In this document: positions 36,257 through 45,168 of the stretch, piece after piece
Layout: the number at the start of each line of letters is the position of its first letter
Position numbering within the stretch: the stretch's first letter is position 1
NCBI RefSeq assembly: GCF_900538275.1
Contig: NZ_LR130778.1
Coordinates: 1,402,001-1,466,000 of the forward strand
DNA from: Petrocella atlantisensis
GTDB taxonomy: Bacteria > Bacillota > Clostridia > Lachnospirales > Vallitaleaceae
Direction: 5' to 3'
DNA: 64,000 nt
Notes under the pieces: generated by a model
The model's input: only the letters and a program-made list of their open reading frames with translations
What the model was told of the DNA's origin: nothing
Database searches by the model: none
Program-made: the position numbers and the translations under genes

Positions 36257-36982
36257 CTACATTTCCAACTCTTCTTCATTGGCTAATACTTCTTTTTGGG
36301 CTTCATATGGCTCTGATAGTACATTGGTTCTTGTGATGTTAATGGGTTGATAATTGGCCAAGTCCATGGATTTACTTGGCAAGATACCATTTTCAGCCAT
36401 AGAACTAAAACTGTAGCCGCCAACAATAATATGATCAATCACATTAATGTCTAAGGGCTTAAATATATTTACAATTCTTTGGGTCAAATCAATGTCTTCT
36501 TTACTGGGGTTGGTACTACCACCTGGATGATTATGAGCCATTAAAATATTGCTACAATCATTTGCAATGGCCATCTTAAGAATATCTCTTGGATAAACTA
36601 TGGACATATTGATGCCACCTTCCGAGATAATCTTTGTTTCAATAATACTGTTGCTGTTGTCAAGAAACGCTACGAGTATCCGTTCTTTATCTTTCATCCC
36701 ACCTAGAATGGATGTGAAATACTTGCCGGCATCTTGGGGTGATGTGAATTTTATACGTTCATTCTCTTGGGTCATTTTTAAGACATTATAGGAGGCTAAG
36801 AATTCTTTAAGCTTCCCGATTTTTTCTAATTGCCTATCGTTTGGTTCAACCACCATAGGATGTTCTAAAATGTTAAAAGGATTGTTTTCTTTGGCATAAT
36901 CCTTAATCTTTCGCATAGGAATTCCGGTTAGCTTATTTAGGCTTTCAAAAAAACTATCTGTATAGACTTGCTTTGTTGCCAT
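36257..36982 (-). CDS. radC: RadC-family JAB/MPN protein
   Basis: 241 residues from the ATG at 36982 (site AAGGGG). The C-terminal JAB domain (about 90-215) has the zinc motif MAHNHPGGSTNPSKEDIDLT with His-x-His and downstream Ser and Asp. The N-terminal 85 residues do not resemble the usual RadC helix-hairpin-helix. RadC-like proteins are frequent in ICEs and may help DNA repair or the entry of single strands. The first 29 bases overlap the upstream gene. Confidence 0.85.
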   Translation of the reverse strand: MATKQVYTDSFFESLNKLTGIPMRKIKDYAKENNPFNILEHPMVVEPNDRQLEKIGKLKEFLASYNVLKMTQENERIKFTSPQDAGKYFTSILGGMKDKERILVAFLDNSNSIIETKIISEGGINMSIVYPRDILKMAIANDCSNILMAHNHPGGSTNPSKEDIDLTQRIVNIFKPLDINVIDHIIVGGYSFSSMAENGILPSKSMDLANYQPINITRTNVLSEPYEAQKEVLANEEELEM

Positions 36983-37232
36983 CTGTATCAACCCCTTCCC
37001 TATTTGCGATTTCTTCTTCCTTTGTCTCAATAACAAGTTTCAGTGCCATGATGCTTTTCTTTTCAAGATCTGTTACCTCTAAATCATTCACATTGTTAAA
37101 AAATCCTTTTATACCTACTTTTTTGATTGTTTCTACCACTACTTTTTCTGAAGTTTCTTGAAGTCCAAGTATTTGACACATCAGCTCAAGCACTCGGTCC
37201 AGTTCTGTTTTTTCGATTAATTCTGTTCTCAT
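36954..37232 (-). CDS. Small helical protein, paralogue of the gene at 35989
   Basis: 92 residues, all helical. It shares an IEKT/IRKT start, ILGLQ and KGFF/KGMKSF stretch with the protein after radC. It overlaps the radC start, so the two are translated together. It may act with RadC. Family not named. Confidence 0.5.
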   Translation of the reverse strand: MRTELIEKTELDRVLELMCQILGLQETSEKVVVETIKKVGIKGFFNNVNDLEVTDLEKKSIMALKLVIETKEEEIANREGVDTDGNKASLYR

Positions 37233-37246
37233 TGTTTCACCTCTTT

Positions 37247-37792
37247 CTATATTTCCATTTCATCGCTTTCAATGGTATCCGGTACAATCTCATTTCCTTC
37301 TTCATCAAAGCTTACATCTCCTTCGACTAAAGACATCTCGGAAGAATAATATGCCGAATAAGGGATATGTCCTTGTTCCATAATGTTTGTTAGCCATTGA
37401 CTTAAGAAATCATTTAATTCTTTTACCAATTTATCATCCACCAATACATCCCCTTGATAAGCCGATTGATAAATGCCTAAGTTATCTTGTTTAAATGTTG
37501 CCGCTTTTACCATTTCACTATCATGGTCTACAATGATTTCCATGTCCGGATCTGCCATAAGATCACCGTTTTGTTGATAGTAGTGGGATAAAGAAATTCT
37601 GTTATCCCAAATCTTTTCTATCACAAGGTCCATAAATCCAGGTGCCTTCAACTTCAAATAGTAATATCTATCCGATAGAATATCTTTGGCCACCTTCTGT
37701 AGTTTCAAATAGTTTTCATGCAATAAATTAGAGCCATCCGCAGATGACTCTTGATGTTCTAACTTATTTAATTTTGGGTTACTGTTATCCAC
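37247..37792 (-). CDS. DUF6908-like ICE protein
   Basis: 181 residues from a GTG at 37792, eight bases from the parB stop region and with a GGGG site inside parB. The middle (LKAPGFMDLVIEKI, ISLSHYYQQNGDLMADPDMEI) resembles DUF6908 proteins of ICEs and plasmids, which lie near parB and Toprim genes. The function is unknown. Confidence 0.6.
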   Translation of the reverse strand: MDNSNPKLNKLEHQESSADGSNLLHENYLKLQKVAKDILSDRYYYLKLKAPGFMDLVIEKIWDNRISLSHYYQQNGDLMADPDMEIIVDHDSEMVKAATFKQDNLGIYQSAYQGDVLVDDKLVKELNDFLSQWLTNIMEQGHIPYSAYYSSEMSLVEGDVSFDEEGNEIVPDTIESDEMEI

Positions 37793-38810
37793 CTATCTCA
37801 TCCCCTTCTTCTTCTTCACATAGATTTATAGATTCTTGTTGTTTTTGAAAATACATTTCAAGTGCTTTTTCAATGATTTTTTCAATCGTCTTGATTTCTT
37901 GACTTGGACTAAAGTATTTGCTGATGATCTTGGGTTGAATCTTTACGAGTTTTTGCTTATTGGGATCCCTCAATGCTTCACCGGTGATAATGGACTTTGC
38001 TGTTTTCCAATTAAGCTTTCCTTCTTCTTCATAATTTCTTATGATGGAAGCTTTTTTCATATCCACTTTAAAAGTATCTTCTGAAACAATAGCTTCAATC
38101 ATTTCCTGATTTTCTGCTGATAAATAAGAAAGGTCGACTCCGGCTCGCATTGCGATTTTGCCTTCGTCGACCAATTGTTTTAGGGGATCTTTTAGTTTGT
38201 AAATTCTCAAATATCTGGAAACATTACGGGGTGAGACTCCAAATTCTTTTGCTAAATTTTCATCAGATTTCAACTTTTCGCCCATTGGGCGAGAAGTTGA
38301 AATTAATCCCGAACTTGCTTTAGATAACCTTTCTATTTCATTTAATAGATCAGTTCTCACACCTTGATTCTTCATTGCATTGTGCCTGGTAGCTATCACC
38401 GTCGCTCTCTCTGAATGTACCAGATCCGTAAAGGACCTCTGCATCAGATTTGTTTCAGTGACTATAAGGATTGCTTCTTCTTCTGTCAGTCCTTCTTTGA
38501 TGACTGTTGGTATCGTTTCTAGACCTGCTTCTTTTGCTGCATTAGCTCTATTATGACCACTTAGGATTTCATACTTCAAACCCTTTTTCCGAACCACAAT
38601 GGGTACGATCACGCCATAATTCTTAATACTTTCAATCATTTCATTGAAGCGTTCCCCTTCATATAGCTTGAAAGGATGATTCTGAAAAGGTACCAACTGC
38701 TCCAGTTTTAGTTCTATGGCGCCTTCCTTCTTATCCGGTGGTGATGCGCTATAGTCATCACCAAAAATTGAGGCAAAGCTTTCTGTTTTTTTGGTTTTGC
38801 TCTTATCCAT
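37785..38810 (-). CDS. parB: ParB-family partition protein
   Basis: 341 residues. The N-terminal ParB nuclease/CTPase-type domain (about 30-125) has LVPFQNHPFKLYEGERF, EILSGHNRANAAKEAG (GHNR in place of GERR) and VTETNLMQRSF. A helix-turn-helix follows (LAKEFGVSPRNVSRYLRI, about 190-207). It binds centromere-like sites and normally works with ParA. Its partner gene is broken here. The start overlaps the parA stop. Confidence 0.9.
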   Translation of the reverse strand: MDKSKTKKTESFASIFGDDYSASPPDKKEGAIELKLEQLVPFQNHPFKLYEGERFNEMIESIKNYGVIVPIVVRKKGLKYEILSGHNRANAAKEAGLETIPTVIKEGLTEEEAILIVTETNLMQRSFTDLVHSERATVIATRHNAMKNQGVRTDLLNEIERLSKASSGLISTSRPMGEKLKSDENLAKEFGVSPRNVSRYLRIYKLKDPLKQLVDEGKIAMRAGVDLSYLSAENQEMIEAIVSEDTFKVDMKKASIIRNYEEEGKLNWKTAKSIITGEALRDPNKQKLVKIQPKIISKYFSPSQEIKTIEKIIEKALEMYFQKQQESINLCEEEEGDEIGG

Positions 38811-39540
38811 TTCCTATCAACTCCTTTGTAAATTCTTGGTAGGCTATAGCAGCCTTATTGGTTGGCATATAATCCATAATGCTTTTACTTTGTAGATTGG
38901 CTTCTCCTACTTTAACGGATTTAGGAATCTTCGTTGCAAAAACCTTGATATGCTCACCATAGGATGCTTCAATCATATCCATCATATTCTTCGCCAGATT
39001 GGTCCTTTCATCAAACATGGTCAAAAGAATACCTTCAAAGGTTATAGCCGAATTAATACGCCTTTTAACTTTGAAAATTGTTTTTAATAATAGTTCCAAT
39101 CCTTTAACCGAAAGATATTCCGGTGTTGCAGGAATTAGAACACTGTCACAAGCTGCTAATACATTTAAGGTCATGAGACCTAAAGAAGGCATACAATCCA
39201 GCAAAACATAATCATATTCCCCTTTGATCTCATCTATAATGGTCTTAAGCACATATTCTCTGCTAATGGTACTAACAAGATTGATTTCAATAGCTGATAG
39301 TTCAATACTACTGGGAATGATATCAATACCTTCCTTTTGAACCATATAGGTTTCTTTACTGGGTATATCCTTCTCCATCATGACATCCATCATTAAATGG
39401 TAAAGGGTATATTCCAGATTCTCCGGTTTGGAAATACCAAAACAATCTGTTAGACTGGCTTGATTGTCACAATCGATTGCCAATACCTTGTAGCCTCTAT
39501 TGGCCAGTTCAGTGGCTACGTTTCTACACGTTGTTGATTT
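38803..39540 (-). pseudogene. parA: parA, 3' part, cut by the RIT transposon
   Basis: The frame runs from KSTTCRNVATELANRG (just left of 39540) to the stop at 38803 and holds the rest of a ParA: AIDCDNQ (Walker A'), VLLDCMPSLG (Walker B) and a full C-terminus. The first 15 codons lie at 43051-43010. Joining the two parts gives GGVG-KSTT, a normal Walker A, so the transposon entered exactly between these codons. Any product starting at the TTG at 39483 would lack the P-loop. Confidence 0.9.
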
Positions 39541-39547
39541 TTCTAAA

Positions 39548-39567
39548 TTATGTGAAGCTTCACATAA
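39548..39567. repeat. 20-bp perfect palindrome at the left RIT end
   Basis: TTATGTGAAGCTTCACATAA. Its halves resemble the ATTATGCAAAGTT block in both terminal repeats, so it may be a pair of recombinase binding sites. Confidence 0.7.
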
Positions 39568-39571
39568 TGTG

Positions 39572-39607
39572 GGTTATGAAAAGTTATACATTATGCAAAG
39601 TTGAATA
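39572..39607 (+). repeat. Left terminal inverted repeat of the RIT element
   Basis: It starts GGTTATGAAAAGTTA and contains ATTATGCAAAGTTGAAT. It matches the right end with about five mismatches in 36 bases. Confidence 0.85.
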
Positions 39608-39713
39608 CGAAATTCTACATAAATAGGGATATTGGCTATTGATTTACTTTCCATAATCTATCACGCTAAAAGAGTAACAAATAACGTACTCTCAAAAGCA
39701 GGAGGTAAATCAA

Positions 39714-40923
39714 ATGAGAAATCTATCTTTAAAAGAACTTGTGAATCGAACTAAGGAAGCTTTGGACCAGGCAGGTGCTTCCAACTATTACAAAAATGTT
39801 TTTAAAACTCTTTCCAAGCAACTTTTACTTTACGCTAAAGACAAAAATGTTGATTCCTTTAGCATGGATTTTGGACTTCAGTTTTAGAAGATCATTATTC
39901 TATGTCTTCCAAGATTGAAGAAAAGAAATGGTGTGCTACATATTCTCGAAGCATTAACGCCATGTCTGAATACCAGTTATCAGGTAATGTCTACCTATAT
40001 TTAGCGATGGATAAAAGAACGTATTCATTCCCTGATGGATACAAAGAAAGTGCAGAAGCATACTTATCTTATAGAAGTAAAACAGGCATTAAAGACAAAA
40101 CTAATCGAACGTTTAGTCTTTATCTTGAACGTTTCTTCGCATTCCTAATACGAAAAAATATGGTAAGAATAGAGCAGCTCGCAATAAAAGATGTATTTAG
40201 TTTTATGGGTTCCCTATCTTGTTATGAAAAACCAACGATTAACCATACCATGAGAGCGGTTCGCTATTATCTGAAGTATTGTTATGAATGTGGATTCATG
40301 AAAAAAGAAATGTTTTCTAAACTACCAAATCCTTATTACAACAGAAAAAGCCGTCTTCCGTCCACATACTCCGCTGAGGAAGTCAAAAAGTTACTTAGCT
40401 CCATTGATTTAGGTAATCCTTGTGGAATTCGTGACTATGCCATAATTCTATTAATTGCCAGACTTGGTCTACGTAGCAGTGATGTGGCAAATCTAAGATT
40501 CACCAACATAGATTGGGAAAATGAACTTATCCGGTTAACACAAATGAAAACAGGTAATCCCTTAGAGCTTCCACTTCTTCAAGATGTAGGAGAAGCTATG
40601 ATCCATTATCTAAAAGGCGCACGACCAAAAAGTGAATCTGATCATGTTTTTATCAGGCAGGTACCGCCATACACAGAATTTAACCCAGGAGCTGTTGGTG
40701 CCCTAGTTCGATACCATCTTTTAAAAGCGGTATCCATCTTGAAGGGAAAAAGAAAGGCTCGCATGTACTCCGCCACAGCCTTGCCCGTCGTTTATTGGAG
40801 CATGAAATTCCACTACCTGTAATCTCTGAAATCTTAGGTCATACAAACACTGAAACCACCTTGACCTATCTTAGGATTAATATCACAGAGCTACGCAAAT
40901 GTGCATTGGAGGTGGTTATTTAA
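39714..40923 (+). pseudogene. ritA tyrosine recombinase, two frameshifts
   Basis: The ATG at 39714 follows AGGAGG. The frame breaks at the T4 run 39882-39885 (stop at 39885) and again at the A5 run 40747-40751. Adding one base at each restores a protein of about 400 residues. The catalytic residues are then all present: Arg in RLGLRSSDV, HVLRHSLARR, GHTNTETTLTY. It ends TAA overlapping the ATG of the next gene. Confidence 0.85.
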
Positions 40924-41908
40924 TGGCTAGATTAAAAAGAGCTCCAATCATGATAGGCGTGTTTTCCAACCTTGCAGAAGAATTTATTAGGTTCAAAAGA
41001 AGTTTAGGATTTAAATATGAAAGTGAAACAAAGTGCTTATCTCGATTCTGTCGTTTTAGTCAAAAAAGGGGAATTGTTAAACCTGAGATTTCTCGTTCGC
41101 TTGCCGAAGAATGGATTTCACCAAGAGAAGGAGAAGCTACAAGTACTCGATCTCATCGTATCACTTGTATAAGACAGTTTGCTATTTATCTTAATCATCT
41201 TGGCTATGAGGCTTATGTGATCCCTGAGATAAAAGGGCTGACTCGTGATTCGTTTGTTCCTTACATTTTACACGCGAACAGATAAATGCCGTGCTTCAAG
41301 CCGTTGATGAGACAGAACCATGGGAAGTAGCTAAAAATATGCACTTGGCATTGCCTGTTATTTTTCGTATCTTATACGGATGTGGCCTTAGAGTATCAGA
41401 GGTTGTTCACTTAAAGTATAAAGATGTTAACCTAGAAGATGGTATCCTTACAATTCGTGAGGCAAAAACAGATAAGGATCGATTAATTCCGCTGTCTGAT
41501 TCTGTTAACCAATCCTGCATTGACTACGCAGAAAAAATTTGGTGGGAGAAAGATAATGAGTATTTCTTTCTTGCACCGGATAGAACAATGATTAGTACGA
41601 TGACTGTCTATCAAAGATACAGACGATATTTAGATGCAGCAGGAATTTCTCACGGTGGTAAAGGCAAAGGACCGCGCTTGCATGATATTAGGCATACTTT
41701 TGCTGTTCATGTTCTACAAAAATGGATTGAGAATGAAGTAGACCTCTCAGCTATGCTTCCAATTCTATCTACATATATGGGACATACATCAGTACGTGCT
41801 ACAGCAAAATATCTACGCTTGACCGCTGAGGTGTATCCGGATTTAATAAAAAGAGTAGAATCATCCTGTGCATTCGTCATTCCAGAGGTAGCTTATGAAG
41901 GAAACTGA
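40923..41908 (+). pseudogene. ritB tyrosine recombinase, one frameshift
   Basis: It starts at the ATG that overlaps the ritA stop. The frame breaks at the T4 run 41266-41269; one more T restores FVPYIFTREQINAVLQAVDE and a full protein. Catalytic motifs: YGCGLRVSEV, HDIRHTFAVHVL, MGHTSVRATAKYL. It ends inside the start of ritC. Confidence 0.85.
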
Positions 41909-42907
41909 TTTTGCTCATTATCTGACTCAGTTCTTAATGCAATATTTACCCAGTCAAGTGGGAAGCAAACGTAATACACAGCTATCTTACAGGGACTCTT
42001 TTTCTTTACTGCTTAGATACTGTCGAGATTCTGAACAACTTTATCCTGAAAAGCTTACAGTTTCGAAAGTGGATAGAGCGTTAATTGTTCGATATCTGCA
42101 ATGGCTTGAAGATGAACGCCATTGTAAAGCTACAACTAGGAATCAAAGACTTGCTGCAATTCACTCTTTTTTTAGCTTTTTAATGGTTGAGGAACCACAG
42201 TACATTCAACAAGGGCAACAAATACTTGGAATACCAATGAAAAGACGGATAAAGGACCTCTTTTATACTTACCACTAGAAAGTGTTAAGGGATTACTTGA
42301 GCAACCTGATCGAAGAACCATTCAAGGGAAGCGTGATGCTGTTGTGTTATCTCTCTTATATGACACAGGAGCTCGGGTACAGGAACTTGTCGATCTTAAA
42401 GTTGGTGATATCACACTAAATGATACAGTCACTGTACTTCTGACTGGAAAAGGTGGAAAAAGTAGAATTGTTCCTGTTATGACACCGACTGGCGAGTTAA
42501 TTCGTCACTATATATCTGGTTCAGGATTAACTTCACCGGTTTATAGTCGTTATCCTCTTTTTACCAACAGAAGTAATAAACAATTAACAAGGGCAGGAGT
42601 CACTTATATTCTAAAAAAGTATGCACAGCAAGCTCAATTTCATGGTATTGAAGGTATTACAGGTGAAATCACACCACACTGGTTGAGACACAGTAAGGCA
42701 ATGCACTTACTTCAATCAGGGGTAAATCTTGTATATATCAGAGATTTGTTGGGGCACTCAGATATTTCAACGACTGAAATCTATGCTCGAGCAGATGAAA
42801 AAATGAAGAGAAAAGCCTTAACAGAAGCCTATGATAGTCCAGCTAATGAAGAACTGCCCCCTTGGAAACAAAACAAAGATTTACTTGATTGGCTAAAATC
42901 ACTTTAG
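41895..42907 (+). pseudogene. ritC tyrosine recombinase, one frameshift
   Basis: The ATG at 41895 lies inside ritB. The frame breaks at the A4 run 42240-42243; one more A restores MKKTDKGPLLYLPLESVKG. Catalytic motifs: YDTGARVQELV, HWLRHSKAMHLL, LGHSDISTTEIYAR. An intact copy would have about 337 residues. Confidence 0.85.
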
Positions 42908-42973
42908 GTGTTAATCACCTGAAATTATGTAAAGTTAAATGAATCCATACACTACTAAAATCAGTATTATATG

Positions 42974-43009
42974 GATTCAACTTTGCATAATAACTAACTT
43001 TCCATAACC
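42974..43009 (-). repeat. Right terminal inverted repeat of the RIT element
   Basis: Read on the minus strand it starts GGTTATGGAAAGTTA. Its outer end abuts the GGVG codons of parA. A second inner copy of ATTATGTAAAGTT at about 42924 can fold back on it. Confidence 0.85.
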
Positions 43010-43051
43010 GACTCCCCCTTTTTGTGCAGCTATTCCAATTACTTTACTCAT
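43010..43051 (-). pseudogene. parA: parA, 5' fragment
   Basis: ATG at 43051 with an AAAGGAG site; it reads MSKVIGIAAQKGGVG and then enters the transposon. It joins in frame to KSTT at 39540. Confidence 0.9.
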
Positions 43052-43120
43052 TATATGACTCCTTTCGTTGGTACGTCTTACTATGAAAATACACTATTTA
43101 GTTAACCCAATCAATGTTTC

Positions 43121-43133
43121 ATCCGTTTCGGAT
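43121..43133. promoter_or_regulatory. Possible operator between parA and the Cro-like gene
   Basis: ATCCG-TTT-CGGAT is a perfect 5-bp inverted repeat in the 133-base divergent gap. On the minus strand TTGATT, 17 bases and TATTTT downstream could drive parA. A Cro-like regulator next door is the natural candidate to bind. Confidence 0.45.
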
Positions 43134-43184
43134 TATATTGCATGGATTCACCAAATAATGTATTATCTTTTGTAGGTGATGATT

Positions 43185-43394
43185 ATGAAAAAATCGATGT
43201 CCGAACAAATCCGGCTATTATTGAAAAGAAAAAATATGACAATCAAAAAACTAAGTACTCTTTTAGAAACTTCAAACCAAAATATGGCTAATAAATTGCG
43301 TAGAGATAATTTTTCGATGAAAGAATTAGAAGCAATCGCAGATGCTTTGGACTGTGAAATCTATGCTTCTTTTATAGAAAAGAATATTGATTGA
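43185..43394 (+). CDS. Cro/CI-type helix-turn-helix regulator
   Basis: 69 residues from the ATG at 43185 (AGGTGATG site); an ATG three codons upstream lacks one. A single HTH domain: IRLLLKRKNMTIKKLSTLLE, TSNQNMANKLRRDN, then MKELEAIADALDCEI. It is divergent from the parA-parB operon and is the last gene before the chromosomal rlmD, so it probably controls the maintenance region of the ICE. Confidence 0.85.
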   Translation: MKKSMSEQIRLLLKRKNMTIKKLSTLLETSNQNMANKLRRDNFSMKELEAIADALDCEIYASFIEKNID

Positions 43395-43428
43395 ATTTAG
43401 ATGGATTCTACTTATAACTATATCAAGA

Positions 43429-43477
43429 GACAAAAAAAACGCAGTCAAAATCAATGATTTTTCTGCGTCTTTTTGTC
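43429..43477. terminator. Bidirectional terminator after the Cro-like gene
   Basis: AAAACGCAG and CTGCGTCTTTT pair, with inner AAAATC/GATTTT, and there are A and T runs on both sides. It serves the HTH gene and possibly rlmD from the other side. Confidence 0.85.
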
Positions 43478-43615
43478 TATAAAACAGGTTTTTTTGATAT
43501 GTTCCCACATACCCTGTCCCACTATATTTTTCATGTTTCCAAGCTAATTTTAGTGATTTTTATGCTTTTTCTACCTATTTTATCATTCCTCTAATCTCTA
43601 ACAAACCCAGTAAAA

Positions 43616-44974
43616 TCAATGGTTTGAGCGATATAGTCGTACTATCGTTTCGACATGAATCGTATGAGGGAACATGTCCACCATACTCCACTTAACCACC
43701 TCATAACCAGCATCCATGAGTAGTGCCAGATCTCTGGCTAGGGATGTTGGTTTGCAAGATACGTAGACGATGTTGTCGACACCGAAGTCGATGATCTTGG
43801 GCATGGCTTTGGGATGGATGCCGTCTCTTGGTGGGTCTAGGACGATGGTGTCTGGCTTGTCTGTTAGTTCGTCGATGACCGTCAATACATCACCGGCGAT
43901 GAACTCGCAGTTACTTAGACCATTAAGCTTAGCATTGACTTTGGCCGCTTCAACGGCTTCTTTTACAATCTCAACGCCTACTGTTTTCTTGGCTACCGGT
44001 GCTAGCATCTGTGTGATGGTGCCGGTGCCTGAATAGAGGTCGAATATGACTTTGTCTTTGGTCTCTCCTACATAATCCCTGACCACTTCGTAAAGCTTCT
44101 CAGCACCTAGGGTATTGGTTTGGAAAAAGGAAAAGGGAGATATCTTAAAGTTCAGTCCAAGGAGGCTTTCATCTATATGTTCTTCGCCGTAAAGAATTCT
44201 CATATCGTCGACCTTAACCGCATCTGAGAGTTGATCTGTGATGGTATGAATGATGCCTTTGATCTCATGGTCCAGGTCAAGGGCTCTTAGCTTATCCACA
44301 TAGAGTTGCAGATTCGGTTCTAATTGAGATGAAGTGACAAGGTTAATCTGTAGTTGAGAGGACCTTACGCCACGTCTTACAACAAGATACCTAAGATAAC
44401 CTTCATGGGTACGTTTATGATAAAAAGGCAGATCTAACTCTGTAAAAAGGTCCAGCGTCGCCTGAACAACTTTGTTAAAATCATCATGGATAATCTTACA
44501 TTCCGTGGCGTTTACGATATCGTACATACTGCCTCGCTTATGAAGACCAAGTGCTAAAGGACCGTCAATGTAGGCATTCCCAAAGGAGTATTCCATTTTA
44601 TTTCGGTATTCATAGATCTCTGGGCTTGAGATGATACCTTCGTAGCGATCTACGATTCCTAGAGGCTTAAGGAGATTCTGAACCTGTTCCACTTTTAACT
44701 TCAGTTGTTCATCGTAGGGTAGAGACTGATACAGGCAACCGCCACATAATCCAAATACTTCACAAGCACCAAGAATCTCTGTAGGTGCTTTCTCTAGTAC
44801 TTCTAGAAGTCTGGCTTCGATTCTATTTTTACGTTTTTTATTGACGACCGCACGTACCTTTTGTCCGGGTAGGGCATTTTTTACCGTCACTTTGTAATCA
44901 CCAATCTCTATGATGCCTTTATTGGGGAATTCGACTCTACTGATGTATGCTTCTAGTACGTCTTTTTTATTCAT
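43616..44974 (-). CDS. rlmD: 23S rRNA (uracil-C5)-methyltransferase, RlmD/RlmCD type
   Basis: 452 residues. An N-terminal TRAM domain is followed by the Fe-S cysteine pattern (CEVFGLCGGCLYQ), the SAM site (DLYSGTGTITQML), DPPRDGIHP and the catalytic Cys in YVSCKPTSLARDL. The C-terminus (FPHTIHVETIVRLYR) is complete. It methylates uridines of 23S rRNA. It is the first clear chromosomal gene, and its 3' end faces the ICE. ICEs are known to use the 3' end of such genes, which fits but is not shown here. Confidence 0.92.
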   Translation of the reverse strand: MNKKDVLEAYISRVEFPNKGIIEIGDYKVTVKNALPGQKVRAVVNKKRKNRIEARLLEVLEKAPTEILGACEVFGLCGGCLYQSLPYDEQLKLKVEQVQNLLKPLGIVDRYEGIISSPEIYEYRNKMEYSFGNAYIDGPLALGLHKRGSMYDIVNATECKIIHDDFNKVVQATLDLFTELDLPFYHKRTHEGYLRYLVVRRGVRSSQLQINLVTSSQLEPNLQLYVDKLRALDLDHEIKGIIHTITDQLSDAVKVDDMRILYGEEHIDESLLGLNFKISPFSFFQTNTLGAEKLYEVVRDYVGETKDKVIFDLYSGTGTITQMLAPVAKKTVGVEIVKEAVEAAKVNAKLNGLSNCEFIAGDVLTVIDELTDKPDTIVLDPPRDGIHPKAMPKIIDFGVDNIVYVSCKPTSLARDLALLMDAGYEVVKWSMVDMFPHTIHVETIVRLYRSNH

Positions 44975-44986
44975 CTATTCACCATT

Positions 44987-45104
44987 GGTTGAAGTGTCAA
45001 AACTATGTAGTTGAACTTTTACATACAATATATAGTTATGAGTGTATCAACATAACCTATATGTTGCATGCAATTTAGAGAAACTGAGTTCTGACACTTT
45101 AACC
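44987..45104. repeat. 118-bp element with 18-bp inverted ends, MITE-like
   Basis: GGTTGAAGTGTCAAAACT and the inverse of AGTTCTGACACTTTAACC match at 16 of 18 bases. A related single end (ATTAAAGGGTCAAAACT) lies near 45486. It has no coding potential. Confidence 0.45.
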
Positions 45105-45118
45105 ACCTTTTCTGATTA

Positions 45119-45148
45119 TCAAAAATATAGGACTGACATTTGTCAGCC
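45119..45148 (-). terminator. Terminator of the acidic membrane protein gene
   Basis: GGCTGAC and GTCAGTCC pair on the minus strand around a 4-base loop; TATATTTTT follows. Confidence 0.75.
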
Positions 45149-45168
45149 CCATGTATAGGTTCTTATTC

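Larger units (their letters stand above)
39541..43009 (+). mobile_element. RIT (recombinase-in-trio) transposon
   Basis: Three tyrosine recombinase genes lie head to tail with overlapping ends (TAATG; 14-base overlap), the hallmark of RIT elements. Imperfect terminal inverted repeats (39572-39607 and 42974-43009) frame them. About 31 extra bases with a palindrome lie at the left end before parA resumes. The element sits in the Walker A codons of parA. All three genes are frameshifted. No other cargo is present. Confidence 0.85.
1..43500. mobile_element. Integrated conjugative element (partial; left end outside window)
   Basis: This stretch holds a relaxase, MobC, VirD4, TrbL, a PrgI-like protein, a VirB2-like pilin, an NlpC/P60 hydrolase, RadC, a Toprim protein and ParB, almost all on the minus strand, next to ordinary chromosomal genes that start at rlmD (43616). 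That content is typical of Clostridia ICEs. The right boundary must lie between the Cro-like gene (ends 43394) and the rlmD stop codon (43616). The left boundary and the ICE integrase are not visible. The tyrosine recombinases at 39.7-42.9 kb belong to a nested transposon. The 3' end of rlmD-type genes is a known ICE target, but no direct-repeat attachment site could be confirmed. Confidence 0.85.

Noticed and set aside
38803-39483. Intact shorter ParA starting at TTG 39483
   Set aside because: That codon is the Leu of KVLAIDCD inside ParA; the P-loop lies upstream on both sides of the transposon.
39714-42907. The tyrosine recombinases as the ICE integrase
   Set aside because: Three in a row with overlapping ends, terminal repeats and insertion in parA show a RIT transposon. 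They also lie inside the element and are frameshifted.
39714-42907. Programmed ribosomal frameshifting in the RIT genes
   Set aside because: All breaks would need a -1 shift, but none of the four sites is a canonical slippery heptamer with good pairing in both frames, and runs of 4-5 bases are too short for polymerase slippage.
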